Assembly: GCA_049616325.1 (NCBI GenBank)
Contig: JBMZHG010000026.1
Coordinates: forward strand, 1-28,646
DNA: 28,646 nucleotides
Direction: 5' to 3'
Source: UBA11663 sp049616325
GTDB lineage: Bacteria; Bacteroidota; Bacteroidia; Flavobacteriales_D; Sanyastnellaceae
In this document: positions 22,813 to 28,646 of the stretch, piece after piece
How the letters are laid out: each line of letters starts with the position of its first letter
Numbering within the stretch: the first letter of the stretch is position 1
Translations under genes and position numbers: made by a program
The notes under the pieces: model-generated
Told to the model about the DNA's origin: nothing
What the model saw: only the letters and a program-made list of their open reading frames with translations
Database searches by the model: none

Positions 22813-22867
22813 ACGGCGAAGATACTCCTTCAATCTCGTGTACCTTGGTCCCCTAAAATTCAACCCC

Positions 22868-24943
22868 ATGCGATTCGTACAAGCAACAACGCAAGCCCTG
22901 GGTGGCGCGGCCTTGGTCGCCGTCGTTCTCCTTTCAGGCTGCACTGAAAATGGCCCCGATTTCCAACCTGCTCCGGCCGTAGACGCGCAAGCGAGCGAGC
23001 CTGATGAGAACGGTTTTGTCTGGAAAACAGAGCAATTCGCCGACTTGAAAATGATCCGGTACCAAATCCCAGGATGGGAAAAGCTTTCCGACCGTCAGCA
23101 GGCCCTCGTGTACTGCTTGAACATGGCGGGGCTGAGCGGCCGAGACATCATGTACGACCAAAACAACCGTTACAACCTCCGCATTCGCCGACTCCTCGAG
23201 GACATCTACGTCACGTTTGAGGGCGACCGCAACACAGTGGGGTGGCAGGCGTTTGAGGTGTACCTCAAGCGGATTTGGTTTTCCAACGGCATCCACCACC
23301 ACTACGCCAACACCAAGCACCAGCCTGGGTTCAGCGAAGCGTATTTCGATCACCTGCTGAAGGCCACGGACAACAAAGTGGACTCGGAAGTGCGTTCGGT
23401 GATCTTCGACCCCGAGGTGGAAGCAAAGAAGGTGGAGCAGGACGGGTCCAAAGGGCTGGTGGAGAGTTCGGCGGTGAACTTCTATGCGCCTGATGTTTCC
23501 ACTGAAGAGGCGAAGGCATACTTCGAGTCCATTGTGGACAAAGGCAGCCGGAGTCCGGTGGAATACGGCTTGAACAGCCGCCTTGAAAAAGACGCCGACG
23601 GCAAGGTGTTTGAAAACGTCTACAAGCTTGACGGATTGTACGGCGAGAGCATCGCGGAGATTGTCAAGTGGTTGAACGAAGCCGTCAAGCATGCGGAGAA
23701 CGACAAGCAGGCCGCGGCACTCCGCAACTTGGTGGCCTACTACGAAACCGGAGACCTTGAAAAGTGGAGCCTGTACAACATCAACTGGGTTCAGGACACG
23801 GAAGGGGACGTGGACTACATCAACGGGTTTGTGGAAGTCTACAACGATCCGCTTGGGTACACCGGCAGCTACGAGACCATCGTCGAGATCAAAGACTTTG
23901 ATGCCAGCTCCCGGATGGCCACGCTCATGGAGAACGCGCAATGGTTCGAGGACCACATGCCCTTCATGGACGCACACAAGAAAAAAGAAGTCGTGGGCAT
24001 CACGTACAACGTGGTCAACGTCGCCGGGGAGGCCGGCGATGCTTCTCCCAGCACCCCCATTGGTGTCAACCTTCCCAACAGCAACTGGATTCGTCAAGTG
24101 CACGGGTCCAAGTCCGTGTCACTCGGCAACATCGTGAACGCGTACGACAAAGCCGCTGGTGCAGGCGTCTTGGAGGAGTTCGTGCACGACGCGGCAGAAT
24201 TGGGTCGCGTTCAACGGCACGGAGAGCTTGCGGGCAAGTTGCACACGGCCATGCACGAAGTCATCGGCCACGCTTCCGGACAGTTGGAGGAAGGTGTGGG
24301 AACCCCCAAGGAGACCATCCAAGAGTACAGTTCGACCTTGGAAGAAGGTCGTGCAGACCTGGTCGCCCTCTACTTCTTGCTCGACCCCAAGATGGTTGAG
24401 CTTGGTTTGATGCCCACGTTGGACGTAGGCAAGGCCGAATACGACAGTTACCTCCGCAACGGCATGCTGACCCAGCTCCAACGTCTTGAGTTGGGTGCGG
24501 ACATTGAAGAGGCGCACATGCGCAACCGCGCTTGGGTGAGCAACTGGTGCTTCGAGAAGAGCGCCGACAACGGCGTGATTCAAAAGGTCGTGCGCGACGG
24601 CAAGACGTACATCGACATCAAGAATTACGAGCGCCTGCGGGAGATGTTTGGGGAGTTGCTCGGAGAGGTGCAGCGCATCAAGTCGCAAGGCGACTACGAC
24701 GCGGCCAAGGCGCTCGTGGAAGGCTACGGAGTCAAGGTGAATCAAGCCGAGCACAAGGAGATCCTCGACCGCGTGGCGGTGTTGGGCGTGGCTCCGTACG
24801 GTGGGTTCATCAACCCTGAAATGACCGCGACCCGCGACGCCGACGGAAACATCACTTCTGTGGAAGTCTCTTACCCCGACGACTTCACGGGCCAAATGCT
24901 TCGCTACAGCGAGCAATTCAGCTTCCTGCCCGACGTGAACTGA
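22868..24943 (+). CDS. Dipeptidyl-peptidase III-like zinc peptidase (M49), lipoprotein
   Basis: A 691-residue protein. The N terminus is a lipoprotein signal (hydrophobic run ending VVLLSGC, Cys25), so it should be exported and membrane-anchored. The mature part is M49-like. The zinc motif is HEVIGH (His463, Glu464, His468), followed by EEGRAD at 492-497, where the family has EECRAD or EECRAE and the second Glu is the third zinc ligand. The usual Cys is Gly here. The family releases dipeptides from the N termini of oligopeptides. Length matches bacterial DPP III (about 650-700 residues). ATG 22868 is used because the lipobox lies 25 codons on; the open frame reaches back into the divergent permease gene. 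A likely role is peptide scavenging in the periplasm. Confidence 0.92.
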   Translation: MRFVQATTQALGGAALVAVVLLSGCTENGPDFQPAPAVDAQASEPDENGFVWKTEQFADLKMIRYQIPGWEKLSDRQQALVYCLNMAGLSGRDIMYDQNNRYNLRIRRLLEDIYVTFEGDRNTVGWQAFEVYLKRIWFSNGIHHHYANTKHQPGFSEAYFDHLLKATDNKVDSEVRSVIFDPEVEAKKVEQDGSKGLVESSAVNFYAPDVSTEEAKAYFESIVDKGSRSPVEYGLNSRLEKDADGKVFENVYKLDGLYGESIAEIVKWLNEAVKHAENDKQAAALRNLVAYYETGDLEKWSLYNINWVQDTEGDVDYINGFVEVYNDPLGYTGSYETIVEIKDFDASSRMATLMENAQWFEDHMPFMDAHKKKEVVGITYNVVNVAGEAGDASPSTPIGVNLPNSNWIRQVHGSKSVSLGNIVNAYDKAAGAGVLEEFVHDAAELGRVQRHGELAGKLHTAMHEVIGHASGQLEEGVGTPKETIQEYSSTLEEGRADLVALYFLLDPKMVELGLMPTLDVGKAEYDSYLRNGMLTQLQRLELGADIEEAHMRNRAWVSNWCFEKSADNGVIQKVVRDGKTYIDIKNYERLREMFGELLGEVQRIKSQGDYDAAKALVEGYGVKVNQAEHKEILDRVAVLGVAPYGGFINPEMTATRDADGNITSVEVSYPDDFTGQMLRYSEQFSFLPDVN

Positions 24944-24980
24944 TTCCGGAATTGGGGCCTTGGCGCCCGTGACCAGAATT

Positions 24981-25020
24981 GAGCCCTGCCGTGCAACTTC
25001 GCGGTGGGGCTCTTTGTTGT
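24981..25020 (+). terminator. Intrinsic terminator after the M49 gene
   Basis: Arms GAGCCCTGCCG (24981-24991) and CGGTGGGGCTC (25002-25012) pair over 11 bp with two G-T wobbles around a 10-base loop, followed by TTTGTTGT. It lies 37 bases past the stop and 35 bases before the next start. Confidence 0.75.
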
Positions 25021-25054
25021 TCCTTTGCACATCACGACCTGCAACACCCACCCC

Positions 25055-26494
25055 ATGAACCGATTTTTTGCCTTTGCCTTGACCGCTTCCGCCGCGCTGT
25101 CTGCCCTTGCCCAAATCCCGTGTGAAGACGGCAGCGCTGGGGGGTACCCGTGCTTTGGTTTGGACCTGCTTTCGGTCCGCACCGTGGAGGAGTTGGGGGG
25201 AGGCCAAAACGGCAACGATTGCTGGGGCTGGGTGGACCCCAACTCGGGCCGGGAATTTGTGTTGTTTGGCCGGTCGAACGGACTGTCCATCGTTGACGTC
25301 ACCGACCCGGTGAACCCGCTTTACCTCGCGAACGTCCCCACGGCGACGGTGCAGAGCTTGTGGCGCGACGTCAAGGTCTACGACAACCACGCGTTTATTG
25401 TAAGCGAAGCGGCTGGTCACGGAATCCAAGTGGTGGACTTGACGGAAGTGCCTGGGATCACGGCCGGGCCGACGGAGCTGACGCCAGTGGCGTCGTACCT
25501 CGGGTTTGGCAACGCGCACAACATCGTGATGAACGAAGAGTCGGGCTACGCCTACGGAGTGGGAACCAACACGCCGGGCGTCGGATTGCATGCGGTGGAC
25601 GTCAGCGACCCGACGTCCCCGGTGGCGGCAGGCACCTACGACGGCGCCTATTCGCACGACGCTCAGGTGGTGATGTACCAAGGTCCCGACGCCGATTACG
25701 CAGGCACGGAAATTGCAGTTTGCTTCAACGGCAGCAACGGCGTGGCGTTTGTCGACGTGACGGACAAGACCGACATGCAGCTCGTGTCGCAGTTTGGGTA
25801 CACCCAGTCGGCCTACACCCACCAGGGGTGGCTGAGTGTGGGGCACGATTTCGTGTACTTCAACGACGAACTTGACGAGCAGACCTTCGGGAACGGGACG
25901 CGGACGTACATCGCGGACGTGTCGGATTTGGACAACCCCCAGGTGTTGGGCTTTTTCGAATCACCCAACACCGCAATCGACCACAACCTTTACGTGCGTG
26001 GCGACAAGATTTACGCTTCCAACTACCTGAGCGGGCTGCGGGTTTCGCGGATTGGTCCGGACGGCAACCTCACGCCGTACGCGTACTTCGACACCAACCC
26101 CGAGAGCGACGAACCGTCGTTCAGCGGGACCTGGAGCAATTACCCGTATTTCCCGAGCGGCAACATCGCCATTTCCGGCTTTTCGCACATGTTCATGGTC
26201 AGCGACCCCTCCTACGACCCTACGGGCGTGGGTGAAGCTCCGGATGCGGTCGTCGAGACGTTGTTGGCGCAGCCCAATCCGGCCCGAGGGCAGGTGACGT
26301 TGACCGGCATGTCGTCGGCCGTGGAGTTCCGGGTGTTGAACGCGGTGGGGCAGGAGGTGCGCACGTGGTCACGTGTGCCAGGCTTGCAGGGCTTGACGAT
26401 TCAGCTCGACGACTTGGGCGAAGGCGTGTACCTCGTTCAGGCCGCGAATCGCCGCGGCGAGGTGCGCACGACGCGCGTGCTTCTTCAGGACTGA
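25055..26494 (+). CDS. Choice-of-anchor B protein, T9SS-secreted
   Basis: A 479-residue secreted protein. The signal peptide MNRFFAFALTASAALSALAQ ends at about residue 20. The body has repeated beta-propeller-like blades with LSIVDVTDPVNPLYLANV, IQVVDLTEVPG, LHAVDVSDPTSPVAAG and IADVSDLDNPQVLG, the LVIVD pattern of choice-of-anchor B proteins. The last 80 residues start LAQPNPARGQVTLTG and end GEGVYLVQAANRRGEVRTTRVLLQD-like. That is a type IX secretion type A sorting domain, which is cleaved as the protein is exported across the outer membrane. The domain's ligand or activity is not established. ATG 25055 was chosen because a clean signal peptide follows. It is convergent with dacA, with only 14 bases between stops. 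Confidence 0.9.
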   Translation: MNRFFAFALTASAALSALAQIPCEDGSAGGYPCFGLDLLSVRTVEELGGGQNGNDCWGWVDPNSGREFVLFGRSNGLSIVDVTDPVNPLYLANVPTATVQSLWRDVKVYDNHAFIVSEAAGHGIQVVDLTEVPGITAGPTELTPVASYLGFGNAHNIVMNEESGYAYGVGTNTPGVGLHAVDVSDPTSPVAAGTYDGAYSHDAQVVMYQGPDADYAGTEIAVCFNGSNGVAFVDVTDKTDMQLVSQFGYTQSAYTHQGWLSVGHDFVYFNDELDEQTFGNGTRTYIADVSDLDNPQVLGFFESPNTAIDHNLYVRGDKIYASNYLSGLRVSRIGPDGNLTPYAYFDTNPESDEPSFSGTWSNYPYFPSGNIAISGFSHMFMVSDPSYDPTGVGEAPDAVVETLLAQPNPARGQVTLTGMSSAVEFRVLNAVGQEVRTWSRVPGLQGLTIQLDDLGEGVYLVQAANRRGEVRTTRVLLQD

Positions 26495-26508
26495 TCAGAA
26501 GCAAAAGC

Positions 26509-27336
26509 TCAGGAGCGCGGGTTCAGCAGCTCGTGCATGATTTCCCGGCAGTCGTTGGGATGCAGGGCACGCCGCAACTCGCCTTCGTGGGCGAGGCTGA
26601 TGGTGCCGGTTTCTTCGCTCACCACCCAAATCAAGGCGTCCGTCACTTCGGACAACCCCAACGCTGCGCGGTGGCGCATGCCGAGTTCGACAGGAAGGTG
26701 GTGGCTCTGGCTGACGGGAAGAACGCAGCGCACAGCTCGGATGCGGCCCACGGCAATGTACAGCCCGCCGTCGTGCATGCTGCACTCCTTGTGAAAGATG
26801 GCTTCGATGAGCGGGGCGTAAATGTCCGCCACGAGCTTGGTGGAACTCTGGATGTGGTGGGTCAGGTCCGACGAAAGCTGAACGATGATTAGCGCGCCCT
26901 CTTTTCGTGAAGACAAGCGATCCAGCGCCCGAACGACTTCTTCCACAGGGAAGGCCGAGCGCGCCTCTTGGGTTTTTTGGGGCAGAAAACGCACGAGCCA
27001 TTCGGGAGGCTCCTTGAACGACGCTCGGTCCCCAATGGAGAACAGGAACTGCCGAAGTTCCTGCTGAAACACAATGAGGATGGCGAGGATTCCGACCGCG
27101 ATGAACTGCCCCAAAATCTCGCCCATGAACCGCATGCCGACGAGGGTAACCACCTGCCAGATGATGTAGATGGCGAGCAAGCCCAAGAACACGGGGATGG
27201 CCGAGGTGCCCTTGGTCAGGCGGTACAGCCAGTACAAGATCAACGCGACGAGCGCGAGGTCGAGCACCTGCACGCCCATCTTGACGAAGGGGGCGACGGC
27301 GTTCCACAGTTCGAAGGCGAGCACAGAGAGGGTCAT
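26509..27336 (-). CDS. dacA: Diadenylate cyclase (CdaA/DacA type, c-di-AMP synthase)
   Basis: A 275-residue membrane protein that condenses two ATP into cyclic di-AMP. Three N-terminal membrane segments are seen (about 22-40, 45-67, 72-93), then a cytoplasmic cyclase domain. Motif one is HDGGLYIAVGRI (Asp189-Gly190-Gly191), where the family consensus has DGA. Motif two is the intact RHRAALGLSE (221-230), followed by VVSEETGTIS. Length is normal. ATG 27336 overlaps the folP stop as ATGA, so translation is coupled; the open frame continues far upstream, but only antisense to nothing and inside folP. In Bacteroidota, c-di-AMP bears on cell-wall and osmotic balance, and the link to folP is a conserved neighbourhood. 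Confidence 0.93.
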   Translation of the reverse strand: MTLSVLAFELWNAVAPFVKMGVQVLDLALVALILYWLYRLTKGTSAIPVFLGLLAIYIIWQVVTLVGMRFMGEILGQFIAVGILAILIVFQQELRQFLFSIGDRASFKEPPEWLVRFLPQKTQEARSAFPVEEVVRALDRLSSRKEGALIIVQLSSDLTHHIQSSTKLVADIYAPLIEAIFHKECSMHDGGLYIAVGRIRAVRCVLPVSQSHHLPVELGMRHRAALGLSEVTDALIWVVSEETGTISLAHEGELRRALHPNDCREIMHELLNPRS

Positions 27337-28184
27337 GGGCGTGACGAAGTTCGGGAATCTTGGAGTGCGCGGTGCAGCTTGACCACTTCGACCGCTTCCG
27401 CCACGTCGTGAACGCGCAGCAGATGCGCGCCTCGGTCCACGGACCACGCGTGCAAGGCGGTGGTTCCGTTCAGCGCGTCGTCGCTCGCGACATTCAGGAC
27501 GTTTTGGATCATGGACTTGCGGCTGACGCCGACCAAGAGCGGGCATTGGAGCGCCTGAAATTCCGGGAGAGCGTCGAGCAGGGCGTAGTTGTGCGCGACC
27601 GTCTTGCCAAACCCAAACCCGACGTCCGCAATGACGTCCGTGACGCCCGCGTCGTAGGCGCGGAAGAGCTTGGTTTGAAGGTTCTGGTACACGTCGCTGA
27701 CCACGTCGTCGTAGGTCGGGTTGGCCTGCATCGTCGCGGGCGTGCCTTGCATGTGCATCAGGACGTAGGGCGCGCGGGCGTCCGCGACGACTTTCCACAT
27801 TTCCGGGTCGGCATCGCCGCCGGAGACGTCGTTGATCAGGTCGGCGCCGGCGTCCAGCGCCCGGCGCGCCACCGAGGCGTGAAAGGTGTCGATGCTGAGA
27901 AGGGCGTCCGGGTGGGCATTTCGCAGGGCGGACAGGACGGGGGCGAGGCGCGCCCATTCTTCGTCCGCACCGACCTGCACGGCGCCGGGCCGCGTCGATT
28001 GGGCTCCGAGGTCGAGCACGTCCGCCCCTTCACGGAGCATCCGTTCCGCCTGCGCCACGGCACGTCCCGTGTCGTTCCACGCCCCGCCGTCGTGAAACGA
28101 GTCGGGCGTGAGGTTGAGGATGCCCATCACCCAAGTTTGGTGAAAACTCCTCAAGGAACCGCGGACAGAAATCGAAGGGGACAC
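27333..28184 (-). CDS. folP: Dihydropteroate synthase
   Basis: A 283-residue TIM-barrel enzyme of folate synthesis that joins p-aminobenzoate with hydroxymethyl-dihydropterin diphosphate; it is the sulfonamide target. Motifs in order: GILNLTPDSF at 21-30, ADVLDLGAQSTRPGA at 54-68, SIDTF at 97-101, LINDVSGG at 117-124, VLMHMQGTP at 141-149, GFGFGKT at 189-195, LLVGVSRKS at 216-224, and RVHDV at 257-261. The usual DPGFGFGKT reads DVGFGFGKT here, and DIGG reads DLGA. I prefer GTG 28184, which gives an 18-20 residue lead before MGILN as in other DHPS; ATG 28127 would start at that MGILN itself. It is divergent from the DUF1599 gene with 30 bases between starts. Confidence 0.94.
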   Translation of the reverse strand: MSPSISVRGSLRSFHQTWVMGILNLTPDSFHDGGAWNDTGRAVAQAERMLREGADVLDLGAQSTRPGAVQVGADEEWARLAPVLSALRNAHPDALLSIDTFHASVARRALDAGADLINDVSGGDADPEMWKVVADARAPYVLMHMQGTPATMQANPTYDDVVSDVYQNLQTKLFRAYDAGVTDVIADVGFGFGKTVAHNYALLDALPEFQALQCPLLVGVSRKSMIQNVLNVASDDALNGTTALHAWSVDRGAHLLRVHDVAEAVEVVKLHRALQDSRTSSRP

Positions 28185-28195
28185 GGACTGAATTG

Positions 28196-28212
28196 TAACT
28201 TGCCGCAAGTTA
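28196..28212. promoter_or_regulatory. Perfect 17-bp palindrome between divergent starts
   Basis: TAACTTG-CCG-CAAGTTA has 7-bp inverted arms and a 3-base spacer. It occupies more than half of the 30-base gap between the folP GTG (28184) and the DUF1599 ATG (28215). It could be an operator for a dimeric regulator or a hairpin in either 5' leader. Confidence 0.5.
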
Positions 28213-28214
28213 GC

Positions 28215-28646
28215 ATGGACACCCTCGCCCAATACGACGCTTGCCTCGCAACTTGTGAGGATTTGTTCAAGCGAAAGACCCAGGATTACGGCACGGCGTG
28301 GCGCATTTTGCGTCCTTCGTCGCTCACCGACCAAATCTTCATCAAGGCCAACCGCATCCGCACCATCCAGCAGGTGGGCGAGTCGAAGGTGGACGAAGGG
28401 GTGGAGTCGGAATTCATCGGCATCGTCAACTACTGCTTCATGGCCATGGTGCAATGCCGCTTGCCGGAAGATGCCCCCATGGAGTTGAGCGTTTCGGAGG
28501 CCAACCGCCTTTACGACGCGGCCAAGGACGAGACCCGGGCGCTCATGCAAAAGAAGAACCACGACTACGGCGAGGCGTGGCGCGACATGCGCATTTCGTC
28601 CCTCACGGACCTCATCTTGATGAAGGTCCTGCGGGTCAAGCAAATT
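28215..28646 (+). CDS. DUF1599 protein with two tandem repeats (3' end missing)
   Basis: The frame opens at ATG 28215 and stays open for 144 codons to the window edge, so it is truncated there. It is made of two homologous halves. Each contains the signature KxxDYGxAWRxxRxSSLTDxIxxKxxRxxxI: first RKTQDYGTAWRILRPSSLTD, then KKNHDYGEAWRDMRISSLTD. This is the DUF1599 pattern, described as a nucleotide-modification-associated domain in phages but also chromosomal in Bacteroidota, where I recall it beside folP and the diadenylate cyclase gene. The biochemical role is unproven. The divergent palindrome may control it. Confidence 0.88.
   Translation, partial: MDTLAQYDACLATCEDLFKRKTQDYGTAWRILRPSSLTDQIFIKANRIRTIQQVGESKVDEGVESEFIGIVNYCFMAMVQCRLPEDAPMELSVSEANRLYDAAKDETRALMQKKNHDYGEAWRDMRISSLTDLILMKVLRVKQI

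Noticed and set aside
22813..22867. TACCTTGG (22841-22848) as a promoter for the M49 gene
   Set aside because: It matches the -7 consensus TAnnTTTG with one mismatch, but no -33 box lies at suitable spacing.
24119..25846. 575-codon open frame on the - strand
   Set aside because: It runs antisense across the end of the M49 gene, the terminator and half of the choice-of-anchor B gene, both of which are clearly real. The translation resembles no family.

Overview
The window is a GC-rich stretch of a Bacteroidota genome, most likely a free-living, probably aquatic member of the Flavobacteriales or a close relative. Three things point there. A secreted protein ends in a type IX secretion (T9SS) sorting domain. 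A giant surface protein is built from the Cys-rich 'GCTD..ACNYD..A...DGSC' units typical of marine Bacteroidota. The order DUF1599 - folP - diadenylate cyclase is the arrangement I recall from that phylum. The exact lineage cannot be fixed from the sequence. A 99-base run of N flanked by a perfect 56-bp duplication suggests a scaffolded, probably metagenomic, assembly.

Region 1 (1-10220, + strand) is the 3' part of one enormous gene of more than 3400 codons whose start lies outside the window. It encodes a secreted, disulfide-rich, apparently calcium-binding mosaic. It has about 55 short Cys repeats, three beta-sandwich-like domains, three glycogen-binding-like modules, a lamin-tail-like domain and a C-terminal dockerin-like loop. 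Several scales of repetition are superimposed, including an exact 315-bp (105-residue) higher-order period and a 1038-bp tandem duplication. An intrinsic terminator follows it.

Region 2 (10302-11091, + strand) holds a small DUF493 protein and a small membrane-anchored protein. The second is split by the N gap, but only artificially: merging the duplicated contig ends restores one 116-codon frame.

Region 3 (11132-15614, - strand) reads lipoprotein of unknown function -> amidinotransferase-family enzyme -> ctlX -> argS. Spacings are 7 bp, 7 bp and a 4-bp ATGA overlap, so this looks like one transcript. Two guanidino-group enzymes are coupled to arginyl-tRNA synthetase.

Region 4 (15645-22812, - strand) reads LptF/LptG-type permease -> two overlapping glycosyltransferases -> 2-oxoglutarate/Fe(II) oxygenase -> HtrA-type periplasmic protease -> Lon-N-domain protein. 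The theme is cell envelope: lipopolysaccharide export, glycan synthesis and envelope protein quality control.

Region 5 (22868-26494, + strand) starts divergently from the permease. It holds a lipoprotein form of dipeptidyl-peptidase III (M49), an intrinsic terminator, and a T9SS-secreted choice-of-anchor B protein.

Region 6 (26509-28646) has folP overlapping dacA on the - strand. A two-repeat DUF1599 gene is divergent and runs off the right edge. A perfect 17-bp palindrome sits between the two starts.

The window is densely coded, with no gene-free stretch over 300 bases. I saw no tRNA, rRNA, CRISPR array, insertion sequence or phage gene. The most unusual element is the giant repeat protein; the rest is largely core Bacteroidota metabolism and envelope biology.
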